Source: an uncultured Pelagibacteraceae bacterium (GTDB lineage: Bacteria > Pseudomonadota > Alphaproteobacteria > Pelagibacterales > Pelagibacteraceae). Taken from it: a DNA stretch of 64,000 nt. Positions 56,640 to 64,000 of the stretch are shown in pieces. The notes below the pieces were generated by a model, which saw only the letters and a list, made by a program, of their open reading frames with translations, searched no databases and was not told the DNA's origin. The stretch spans positions 1 through 64,000 of the forward strand of contig CACJKF010000001.1 in assembly GCA_902593905.1 (NCBI GenBank). Direction: 5' to 3'. Within the stretch, counting starts at the first letter, position 1. Each line of letters starts with the position of its first letter. The translations under genes were made by a program, and so were the position numbers.

Positions 56640-58415
56640 TTAATAAACTCTCTCCTTAGGAGGAAAATACTGTACGTCGTTAGTTAGAGTTCTCGAATGC
56701 ACATCCCGATATTTTATGTCTACTTTTGCCCCATTCTGCCAAGCTAATGTGTGCTTCATATAGTTTTTATCGTCTCTTTTTGTATAGTCCTCTCTGGCAT
56801 GAGCTCCTCTACTTTCTTTTCTATTATAAGCAGAATCCATTGTTGTTAGTGCTTGGCTGATTAAATTGTCGAATTCAAGGGTTTCAACAAGGTCTGTATT
56901 AAATAATAAAGATTTGTCTTTGACTGAAATATCTGTCATTCCTTCATAAGGCTTCCTGATTTGCTCTACGCCTTCTTTAAGTGTTTTTTCTGTTCGAAAT
57001 ACCGCACATTTTGACTGCATTGTTTTTTGCATATTTAATCTTAATTCTGAAGTTTTAGTCGATCCACTAGAATTTCTAATTTTATCAAATCTATCTATAC
57101 ACTTGTCTGTCTCAGATTTTGAAACTTCCTCATGAACACTACCCGGTTTAATTAGTTCTGCTGCTCTTTTAGATGCTGCTCTACCAAAGACTACAAGATC
57201 TATCAAAGAGTTAGATCCTAGTCGGTTAGCACCATGCACTGATACACAGGCAGCTTCACCGATTGCCATTAGACCTGGTACAGTTTTTTCTGAACCATTT
57301 AATGTTAAAACTTCTGCTTTGTAATTAGTAGGTATTCCCCCCATATTATAATGCACTGTTGGGACTACTGGTATTGGATCTTTATTAACATCTACATTGG
57401 CAAAGGTTTTTGCGGCTTCAGAAATTCCTGGAAGCCTTTCCTCAATAACTTTCTTATCTAAGTGGTCTAAATGAAGATTTATATGATCTTTATTTTTTCC
57501 AACTCCTCTCCCTTCATTAATCTCTTTTTCCATAGATCTGCTTACGACATCTCTTGAAGCTAAATCTTTTGCATTAGGAGCGTATCTCTCCATGAATCTT
57601 TCTCCTTTGCCGTTTACTAAAAATCCACCTTCACCCCTTACACCTTCGGTTATTAAACATCCTACCCCATAAATTCCAGTAGGGTGGAACTGCACAAATT
57701 CCATATCTTGTAATGGCAGTCCAGCTCTTAAAACCATTCCGTTACCATCTCCTGTACAAGTATGAGCTGAAGTTGCCGAATAATAAACCTTACCGTAGCC
57801 GCCTGTTGCTATAATTGTTATATGTGATCTAAATCTGTGAATTGTTCCATCAGTTAAATTCCAAGCTATTACACCCTTACATTCTCCATTTTTCATTATT
57901 AAATCTAGAGCGAAATATTCGATAAAAAATTCTGTATTTTGTTTTAATGCTTGCCCATAAAGAGTGTGTAAAATTGCATGACCAGTTCTGTCAGCAGCAG
58001 CACATGTCCTTTGAGCGGTTCCATTGCCATAATTTTTTGTCATACCACCAAATGGTCTTTGATAAATTTTTCCATCGTCTGTCCTGCTGAACGGAACTCC
58101 GTATCTCTCTAATTCAACTACAGCTCGTGGAGCTTCTTTACAAAGATACTCGATAGCATCTTGATCTCCTAACCAGTCTGATCCTTTGACAGTATCGTAC
58201 ATATGCCATCTCCAGTCATCCTCACCCATATTTCCTAGAGCTGCCGATATTCCACCTTGGGCTGCTGATGTGTGACTACGAGTGGGAAAAACTTTAGATA
58301 TGCAAGCTGTTTTTAAACCAGCCTCTGATAATCCTACGGCTGCTCTAAGACCTGATCCACCAGCTCCTAGCACAACTACATCGTATTCGTGATCTATTAT
58401 TTTATATGCACTCAT
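56640..58415 (-). CDS. sdhA: Succinate dehydrogenase flavoprotein subunit
   Basis: 591 residues. FAD-binding [20 protein letters not shown], covalent FAD histidine in [32 protein letters not shown] and the catalytic-arginine region near [11 protein letters not shown] complete the family pattern. Oxidises succinate to fumarate. Overlaps sdhD by one base. Confidence 0.98.
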   Translation of the reverse strand: MSAYKIIDHEYDVVVLGAGGSGLRAAVGLSEAGLKTACISKVFPTRSHTSAAQGGISAALGNMGEDDWRWHMYDTVKGSDWLGDQDAIEYLCKEAPRAVVELERYGVPFSRTDDGKIYQRPFGGMTKNYGNGTAQRTCAAADRTGHAILHTLYGQALKQNTEFFIEYFALDLIMKNGECKGVIAWNLTDGTIHRFRSHITIIATGGYGKVYYSATSAHTCTGDGNGMVLRAGLPLQDMEFVQFHPTGIYGVGCLITEGVRGEGGFLVNGKGERFMERYAPNAKDLASRDVVSRSMEKEINEGRGVGKNKDHINLHLDHLDKKVIEERLPGISEAAKTFANVDVNKDPIPVVPTVHYNMGGIPTNYKAEVLTLNGSEKTVPGLMAIGEAACVSVHGANRLGSNSLIDLVVFGRAASKRAAELIKPGSVHEEVSKSETDKCIDRFDKIRNSSGSTKTSELRLNMQKTMQSKCAVFRTEKTLKEGVEQIRKPYEGMTDISVKDKSLLFNTDLVETLEFDNLISQALTTMDSAYNRKESRGAHAREDYTKRDDKNYMKHTLAWQNGAKVDIKYRDVHSRTLTNDVQYFPPKERVY

Positions 58416-58741
58416 TAATTCAGACTATATATACTTAAAATTGTTATTAATGGAATCAGTATAGCAAATAAATAAAGAGCTTTATTTGCGACATTTTTGA
58501 TTTTATCATCATGTAAATAATCCTCAAAAATCTCACTTATTGTAAGGGCAGAGAAAAAAAAAGCAATTATTATAAACACTGAAAATAATATTTTTGAGGG
58601 TTGTTGAGAAAAAAAAGTTAAAATTACAGATTGTTCTTTATCATATAATGCAACAAAATTTATTATGAACCAAGTCATGAAAGGCATTAAAACCAACGAA
58701 CTTATTTTTGTAAAAAGCCATTTTTTTGTAGATACGTGCAT
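58415..58741 (-). CDS. sdhD: Succinate dehydrogenase membrane anchor subunit SdhD
   Basis: 108 residues, three membrane helices with basic first segment ([19 protein letters not shown]). Family members are diverged; position between sdhC and sdhA and the [13 protein letters not shown] block (His/Asp of the quinone or heme side) support the call. It overlaps both neighbours by one base. Confidence 0.9.
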   Translation of the reverse strand: MHVSTKKWLFTKISSLVLMPFMTWFIINFVALYDKEQSVILTFFSQQPSKILFSVFIIIAFFFSALTISEIFEDYLHDDKIKNVANKALYLFAILIPLITILSIYSLN

Positions 58742-59124
58742 TAAAAAAAATCTCTCCCTAATAGATAAAATACAATTGTTAATATAAAAGAGCCAAAAAA
58801 TACTAAAATGCCAGTTATTTTTGCGATCTTTAAATCAAAACCATATCCTGCATCCCAAGATAAATGTCTAACTTCATTTAGAATATGAAAACTAAAAGTC
58901 CAACATAATGATATGGCTAAAAATTTTCCAAAAGTAGAATTTAAAGAAGCTTGAACATATTGATATGAATTATAGCCAAATAATACCGACATAACCCAAA
59001 AACAAATTAATATAATTGCAAAAAAATTTATCACTCCAACTATTCTATGAGTAATTGATAAAAGAGAAGATATCTGCCATTTGTATATTTGTAGATGAGG
59101 GCTTAAAGGATTATTATTTTGCAT
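58741..59124 (-). CDS. sdhC: Succinate dehydrogenase cytochrome b556 subunit SdhC
   Basis: 127 residues from ATG 59124. LSPHLQIYKWQISSLLSITH and the heme-ligand region FSFHILNEVRHLSWDAG are the SdhC signature blocks, with three membrane helices. An in-frame upstream ATG at 59166 would start inside asd and add 14 non-homologous residues, so the start before QNNNPLSPHLQIY is preferred, leaving 20 bases from asd. It is the first sdh gene. Confidence 0.93.
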   Translation of the reverse strand: MQNNNPLSPHLQIYKWQISSLLSITHRIVGVINFFAIILICFWVMSVLFGYNSYQYVQASLNSTFGKFLAISLCWTFSFHILNEVRHLSWDAGYGFDLKIAKITGILVFFGSFILTIVFYLLGRDFF

Positions 59125-59144
59125 ATTAGATTTATAAACCAAAT

Positions 59145-60137
59145 TTATAATTTTTTCATTAAACACTCAGCTATTTGGACAGAGTTCAAAGCAGCCCCTT
59201 TTAATAAATTATCTGACACTACCCATAAATTTATTGCTTTAACATTAGAATTATCTTTTCTTATTCTTGAAATATAAGTTGTATAATTGCCCTCGGCTTC
59301 TAATGGAGTGATATAACCTCCATCTTTATGATCATCAATAACCTTACAACCTGGAGCATTTTTTAAAATCCTTAATATATTTTCAAAATCATAAAGATTA
59401 TCAAATTCAATATTGATAGACTCTGAGTGACCCGTTCTTACTGGAACTCTAACGCAAGTAGCTGAAACATTTATTTCATTATCAAGTATCTTTTTTGTTT
59501 CATTGGTCATTTTTAATTCTTCTTTTGTGTACCCATCTTTTTCAAATATATCAATATGCGGAATTAAATTAAAAGCGATTTGTTTTGTAAAATTTTTGAT
59601 AGTAATTTTTTTTCCATCTAAGTAGTTTTTAGATTGTTCAAAAAGTTCATCCATAGGGGCTTTGCCTGCTCCTGATACTGCTTGATAAGTAGAAACTATA
59701 ACTCTTTTAATTTTATATTCATCGTGTAATGGTTTTAAAGGTAAAACCATTTGCATTGTAGAACAATTAGGATTTGAAATAATATTACTATGTTTTTCTA
59801 ATGCTTCAGGATTTACCTCTGGAACTACCAAAGGAACATCTTTTTGCATTCTAAAATAACTTGAATTATCAATTACAATTGTTTTTTTTGCTGCTTTCGG
59901 AGCCCACTCTTTTGAAATCTGACTTCCAGCTGCAAAAAAAGTAATTTTTGCATTACCGAAATCGTAATCCTCTAGATTCTCTATTTTTATTTCCTTATTT
60001 CTAAATTTAATTTTTTTTCCAGCACTTTTTGGAGAGGCTACCAAAAAAAGTTTTTCAAATTTTATTTTAGATTTCTCTAAAATTTCTATTGTCTTTCTTC
60101 CAACGTTCCCCGAGGCGCCAATTATTGCTAAGTTCAT
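59145..60137 (-). CDS. asd: Aspartate-semialdehyde dehydrogenase
   Basis: 330 residues. NADP fold opens IIGASGNVGRKTIEIL, catalytic Cys C125 in SNPNCSTMQMVL, and STYQAVSGAGKAPMDE is the second signature. Reduces aspartyl phosphate for lysine, methionine and threonine synthesis. Between leuB and sdhC, as is common in alphaproteobacteria; the leuB stop is 11 bases upstream. Confidence 0.96.
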   Translation of the reverse strand: MNLAIIGASGNVGRKTIEILEKSKIKFEKLFLVASPKSAGKKIKFRNKEIKIENLEDYDFGNAKITFFAAGSQISKEWAPKAAKKTIVIDNSSYFRMQKDVPLVVPEVNPEALEKHSNIISNPNCSTMQMVLPLKPLHDEYKIKRVIVSTYQAVSGAGKAPMDELFEQSKNYLDGKKITIKNFTKQIAFNLIPHIDIFEKDGYTKEELKMTNETKKILDNEINVSATCVRVPVRTGHSESINIEFDNLYDFENILRILKNAPGCKVIDDHKDGGYITPLEAEGNYTTYISRIRKDNSNVKAINLWVVSDNLLKGAALNSVQIAECLMKKL

Positions 60138-60148
60138 AACTAATTACT

Positions 60149-61252
60149 TTATTTCAATTTTGCAATAATTGCATCACCCATGTTTGTGGTAGAAACCTCT
60201 TTCATGTTTTTAGACATTATATCTTTTGTTCTTAAACCCTCATCAAGAACACTTTGAACTGCTTTATCAATTTGATCGGCTTCTTTTTCAAGATCTAAAG
60301 AGTATCTTAAAGCCATTGATAAACTTAAAATAGTGGCTATTGGATTAGCTATATTTTTGCCTTCGATATCTGGAGCTGATCCATGAACAGGTTCATATAG
60401 TGATCTAATTCTACCATTTTTATCTTTTGAACCTAACGAAGCAGAAGGTAAAAGTCCGAGGGAACCGGTTAACATTGCAGCTTCATCGGACAACATATCT
60501 CCAAATAGATTGTCAGCTAATATTACATCAAACTGTTTTGGGTATCTTAAAAGCTGCATTGCACAGTTGTCAGCTAACATATGATTTAATTCCACTTTTT
60601 TAAATTCTTTGTCTTTAACCACTTGAACTTCTTCTCTCCATAAAACACCTGCTTCCATCACATTAGATTTTTCACAAGAGGTAACTTTGTTTCTTCTTTT
60701 TTTCGCTAAATCAAAAGCTACACGAGCTATTCTATGAATTTCTGATGTAGTATAAGTATGGGTGTTTACTCCCTTTCTTTGATTATTTTCCATTGGCTCA
60801 ATTCCTCGTGGTTCACCAAAATAAATACCACCGGTTAATTCTCTAACAATCATTATATCTAATCCAGAAACAATTTCTGGTTTGAGAGTTGATGACTCAA
60901 CCAGTTGTTTGAAGCAAATAGCTGGTCTCAAGTTTGCAAACAATTTCAATTCTTTTCTAAGTTTTAAAAGTGCTCTCTCAGGTTTTTTTGAAAACTCTAA
61001 ATTATCCCATTTAGGTCCACCACATGCTCCTAATATTACAGCATCTGATTCTAAGGATTTGTAGAAAACTTCATCAGTGATAGGAACTTTATTTGCATCA
61101 ATAGATGCTCCCCCGATTAATTCTTGGCTCAAAACGAAATCTAAAGATTTTGTTTTGTTCATCCACTCAAGTATTTTTCTAACTTCAGCAATTACCTCTG
61201 GGCCTATTCCATCACCAGGCAGGAGTAAAATTTTTCTAGTTTTACTAACCAT
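60149..61252 (-). CDS. leuB: 3-isopropylmalate dehydrogenase
   Basis: 367 residues. [20 protein letters not shown] opens the isocitrate/isopropylmalate dehydrogenase fold, [17 protein letters not shown] and [19 protein letters not shown] hold the Mg and substrate residues, and [20 protein letters not shown] the adenosine site. Third enzyme of leucine synthesis. Overlaps leuD by 8 bases. Confidence 0.97.
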   Translation of the reverse strand: MVSKTRKILLLPGDGIGPEVIAEVRKILEWMNKTKSLDFVLSQELIGGASIDANKVPITDEVFYKSLESDAVILGACGGPKWDNLEFSKKPERALLKLRKELKLFANLRPAICFKQLVESSTLKPEIVSGLDIMIVRELTGGIYFGEPRGIEPMENNQRKGVNTHTYTTSEIHRIARVAFDLAKKRRNKVTSCEKSNVMEAGVLWREEVQVVKDKEFKKVELNHMLADNCAMQLLRYPKQFDVILADNLFGDMLSDEAAMLTGSLGLLPSASLGSKDKNGRIRSLYEPVHGSAPDIEGKNIANPIATILSLSMALRYSLDLEKEADQIDKAVQSVLDEGLRTKDIMSKNMKEVSTTNMGDAIIAKLK

Positions 61253-61853
61253 TATTTAAAACCCAAGGTTTTGTAGTTTGTAATTTTTTTTCAAAATCAT
61301 CTATTTTATTCAATTTTTCCATTGAAAGAGCTATATCGTCTAATCCTTCCATCAAACATTTCTTTTTAAAAGCATCTAGATCAAACTTTATAACTTTATT
61401 ACCATATTTTATTTCTTGCTTTTCTAAACTTATTTCAATTTCTTCTTTCCTCTTACAATACTCAGCTAACTCAACTACAATTTTATCGTCAATCTTAATT
61501 GGAAGAATTCCATTTTTAAAACAATTATTGTAAAAAATATCTGCGAAGCTTGAGCTTATTACACTTTTTATGCCAAAATCAGAAAGAGCCCATGGAGCGT
61601 GCTCCCTGGATGATCCGCATCCAAAATTTTTGCCAGCTAAAAGAATTTTAGATTTATTATATGGTTCCTTGTTAAGAATAAAATCACCAATTTTGTTTCC
61701 GCTTTCATCATATCGCATTTCGTAGAACAGACTTTTTCCTAAACCTGTTCTTTTAATAGTTTTTAAAAACTGCTTAGGAATAATCATATCTGTATCGATA
61801 TTTTGTAATGGTAAATATGATGGTATTGATTTTAAATTATTAAATTTTTCCAT
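61245..61853 (-). CDS. leuD: 3-isopropylmalate dehydratase small subunit
   Basis: 202 residues. [20 protein letters not shown] and [20 protein letters not shown] are the LeuD signatures (swivel domain binding substrate). Works with LeuC to isomerise 2-isopropylmalate. It is one base from leuC and overlaps leuB by 8. Confidence 0.96.
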   Translation of the reverse strand: MEKFNNLKSIPSYLPLQNIDTDMIIPKQFLKTIKRTGLGKSLFYEMRYDESGNKIGDFILNKEPYNKSKILLAGKNFGCGSSREHAPWALSDFGIKSVISSSFADIFYNNCFKNGILPIKIDDKIVVELAEYCKRKEEIEISLEKQEIKYGNKVIKFDLDAFKKKCLMEGLDDIALSMEKLNKIDDFEKKLQTTKPWVLNNG

Positions 61854-61854
61854 T

Positions 61855-63252
61855 CTATATTTCTCTTACGTCTGTTAATCGCCCTTTAATTGCAGCTGCA
61901 ATAGCCATACCTGGACTAACTAGGTGTGTTCTTCCGCCACGACCTTGTCTGCCTTCAAAATTTCTATTTGATGTTGATGCACATCTTTCTTTCGGTTTTA
62001 ATTGATCTGGATTCATCCCTAAACACATAGAACAACCAGGTTGTCTCCACTCAAAACCTGCATCTTTAAAAATTTTATCTAATCCCTCTTTTTCGGCCTG
62101 CTCTTTAACTAATCCAGAACCCGGTACGACCATAGCGCTGACATTATCGGCAATTTTTTTACCTTTCAAAAGATCAGCAGCTAATCTTAGATCCTCTATT
62201 CTTCCATTAGTACAACTACCAATAAAAATCTTGTCAATTTTTATATCTGAAATTTTAGTGTTAGCTTTTAACCCCATATAATCAAGAGATCTTTTCATAG
62301 CCATTTTTCTGTCTTCGTTCTTTTCATTTTCAGGATCAGGTACAAAACCAGTTACTGGTGATACGTCTTGAGGCGATGTCCCCCAAGTTACTAATGGTTC
62401 TATATTTTTCCCATTTATATTTATCTCTTTATCAAATTTGCAGTCTTTGTCTGAATACAAAGTCCTCCAAAATTCTACAGCTTTAGTCCAATTTTCACCT
62501 TCAGGCGACATCGTTTTACCTTTTAAATAATTAAATGTCTTTTCATCTGGTGCGATTAAACCCGCTCTAGCGCCAGCTTCAATAGTCATATTACAAATAG
62601 TCATTCTCTCTTCCATGCTTAAGTTTTTGATTACATCTCCAGCGAATTCAATTACATATCCAGTTCCACCCGCAGTACCAATCGTACCAATAATTTTTAA
62701 AATTACATCTTTTGCAGTTACACCCTTTGGTAAATTTCCATTAACGTTTATTCTTAAATTTTTTGATTTCTTCTGCATTAAAGTTTGCGTAGCAAGAACA
62801 TGTTCGACTTCAGATGTTCCTATTCCAAAAGCTAACGCTCCGAATGCCCCGTGTGTTGCAGTATGGCTATCGCCACATACTATTACTGTTCCTGGCTGAG
62901 TGAAACCTTGTTCGGGACCTATAATATGGACTATACCTTGACGCTTATCATTAACATCAAAAAGTTCTACTCCAAAGTCTTTGCAATTTTTTCTTAATGT
63001 TTCGACTTGTATTCTAGAATCCTCATCATTTATGCCTTTGGACCTATCCGTTGTAGGAACATTATGGTCGGGCACTGCAAGTGTTAATTCTGGTCGTCTA
63101 ACTTTCCTTTTTTGTAATCTGAGACCTTCAAAGGCTTGTGGACTTGTAACTTCATGGACTAAATGTCTATCAACGTAAATTAATGATGTTCCATCGCTTT
63201 GTTCATGAACAAGATGGTTTTCCCATATCTTATCGTATAGAGTTTTAGACAT
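61855..63252 (-). CDS. leuC: 3-isopropylmalate dehydratase large subunit
   Basis: 465 residues. Aconitase fold with the cluster-binding [18 protein letters not shown] and [13 protein letters not shown] cysteines and the [18 protein letters not shown] block. Six bases downstream of rplS, so it shares its transcript. Confidence 0.97.
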   Translation of the reverse strand: MSKTLYDKIWENHLVHEQSDGTSLIYVDRHLVHEVTSPQAFEGLRLQKRKVRRPELTLAVPDHNVPTTDRSKGINDEDSRIQVETLRKNCKDFGVELFDVNDKRQGIVHIIGPEQGFTQPGTVIVCGDSHTATHGAFGALAFGIGTSEVEHVLATQTLMQKKSKNLRINVNGNLPKGVTAKDVILKIIGTIGTAGGTGYVIEFAGDVIKNLSMEERMTICNMTIEAGARAGLIAPDEKTFNYLKGKTMSPEGENWTKAVEFWRTLYSDKDCKFDKEININGKNIEPLVTWGTSPQDVSPVTGFVPDPENEKNEDRKMAMKRSLDYMGLKANTKISDIKIDKIFIGSCTNGRIEDLRLAADLLKGKKIADNVSAMVVPGSGLVKEQAEKEGLDKIFKDAGFEWRQPGCSMCLGMNPDQLKPKERCASTSNRNFEGRQGRGGRTHLVSPGMAIAAAIKGRLTDVREI

Positions 63253-63258
63253 TAAATT

Positions 63259-63768
63259 TTATTTTTTTTCGCTAGTTGGCTTTTCAACTTTAGCTTCGAC
63301 TTTTGGAGCCTCTTTTTTAACTTCTTCAACTTTAGTCTCTTGCGTAACAGGCTCGATCGGTTTCACTTTTTGCTCCTCAGGCTTTACTGAAACATCAACA
63401 CCAATTTTCTTTTTAATTTTTTCAGCAATTCTTGCAGATTTTCCTTTTCTATCTCTTAAATAATAAAGTTTTGCTCTCCTTACTTTTCCTGATCTGATTA
63501 CTTTGATTGAGTCTACGTTAGGGCTATAAAGAGCAAAAGTTCTTTCTACTCCCTCACCGAATGAGATTTTTCTTACTGTAAATGAGGAGTTTATATCTCT
63601 GTTTTTTTTTGCAATACAGACGCCTTCGAAGTATTGAATTCTCTCTCTTTTACCCTCAACAATTTTAACACCCACTTTTATTGTGTCTCCAGGAGAAAAG
63701 TCTGTAATTTTTTTATTAGCAACTATTTTTTTAATTGCTGCTTTATTTATGTCTTCAATGTTTTTCAT
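63259..63768 (-). CDS. rplS: 50S ribosomal protein L19 (bL19) with a Lys/Glu-rich tail
   Basis: 169 residues; the usual length is 115-125. The core ([56 protein letters not shown]) is intact over residues 1-120. The last ~48 residues form a repetitive Glu/Lys/Pro/Val tail after KKKIGVDV. Binds at the subunit interface. The start lies inside the trmD end (14 bases overlap). Confidence 0.96.
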   Translation of the reverse strand: MKNIEDINKAAIKKIVANKKITDFSPGDTIKVGVKIVEGKRERIQYFEGVCIAKKNRDINSSFTVRKISFGEGVERTFALYSPNVDSIKVIRSGKVRRAKLYYLRDRKGKSARIAEKIKKKIGVDVSVKPEEQKVKPIEPVTQETKVEEVKKEAPKVEAKVEKPTSEKK

Positions 63769-64000
63769 TTTTTTTCTCTAAATATTTTTTCCAAAGATCG
63801 GGTCTCTGGCGACGTGTTATAGCCTCAGATTGAGATAAACGCCACCCTTTTATTTTGGCGTGATCGCCTGAAAATAAGACTTCTGGTGGGCTTTTGCCTT
63901 CCCATTCTCTGGGTTTAGTATATTGAGGATATTCTAAAAGATGATTTTCAAAACTTTCCTCTTTAGTAGAATCTTTATTTCCAAGTACTCCAGGTAATAA
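63755..64000 (-). CDS. trmD: tRNA (guanine37-N1)-methyltransferase, C-terminal part (runs off the right end)
   Basis: The frame is open from base 64000 to a TGA at 63755, 81 residues. The visible segment [20 protein letters not shown] followed by [20 protein letters not shown] and RRPDLW-like end is the C-terminal domain of the SPOUT methyltransferase TrmD, including GDHAKI and the conserved WR residues that contact tRNA. TrmD methylates G37 to prevent frameshifting. Typically followed by rplS; here it overlaps it by 14 bases. Confidence 0.92.
   Translation of the reverse strand, partial: LLPGVLGNKDSTKEESFENHLLEYPQYTKPREWEGKSPPEVLFSGDHAKIKGWRLSQSEAITRRQRPDLWKKYLEKKNEKH

Overview
The window is a dense, AT-rich, almost gap-free stretch of an alphaproteobacterial chromosome. 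The gene content and order match the streamlined marine Pelagibacterales (SAR11) or a close relative. The main clues are the block trmD-rplS-leuCDB-asd-sdhCDAB-mdh-sucCDAB-lpd-priA-atpHAGDC, a Suv3-type helicase next to fdxA and carD, metX-metW under a SAM-II riboswitch of marine type, and intergenic gaps that are mostly 0-30 bases. This assignment is an inference from gene order and composition; no marker tree was possible. No CRISPR array, insertion sequence, prophage or rRNA was seen.

Layout. 1-5123 (+): the end of aceE, then aceF, an EamA permease and a hotdog thioesterase. 5120-9828 (-): an aminotransferase, a TAXI-type TRAP solute receptor, a hairpin terminator and a fused TRAP permease. 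9986-13859 (+): Suv3-like helicase, TerB-like protein, 7Fe ferredoxin and CarD, closed by a strong terminator shared with a convergent 23-residue Lys/Arg-only gene. 14198-18073 (-): acyl-CoA ligase, tRNA-Leu(CAA), SBF/bile-acid-type symporter, a protein with two HTH segments and a 61-residue membrane protein. 18072-19673 (+): YqaA-type membrane protein, DsbB, Coq7. 19674-21701: HNH nuclease, esterase, HIG1 protein, TlpA-like thioredoxin. 21732-25162 (+): argH, an LptM-like mini-lipoprotein, lysA, plsC-like acyltransferase. 25163-27134 (-): tyrA, hisC. 27195-29786 (+): SAM-II riboswitch, metX, metW, gloB. 29798-36367 (+): rplU, rpmA, obgE, proB, proA, nadD, rsfS, ctpA, rppH. 36357-41133 (-): F1 ATP synthase. 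41214-50890 (-): priA, lpd, sucB, sucA, sucD, sucC. 50957-53416: a convergent pair of surface-glycan type genes (GT2 and a multi-spanning GT-C-like protein) inserted in the TCA cluster. 53379-64000 (-): mdh, mmsA, sdhBADC, asd, leuBDC, rplS and the end of trmD.

How it fits together. Most of the window is central metabolism: pyruvate dehydrogenase (E1, E2) feeds a nearly complete oxidative TCA segment (2-oxoglutarate dehydrogenase, succinyl-CoA synthetase, succinate dehydrogenase, malate dehydrogenase) and the F1 part of ATP synthase. One lpd gene (E3) is visible and could serve both 2-oxo-acid dehydrogenases. Amino-acid synthesis (Arg, Lys, Tyr, His, Met, Leu, Pro) fills much of the rest. The points most worth a second look are: the SAM-II aptamer followed by a terminator whose U-tract ends 2 bases before the metX start, with a visible antiterminator; the tiny basic gene at 13916-13987; the glycosyltransferase pair between mdh and sucC; a divergent gene pair that share their start codon bases (CATG); and many convergent gene ends that overlap with no room for a terminator.
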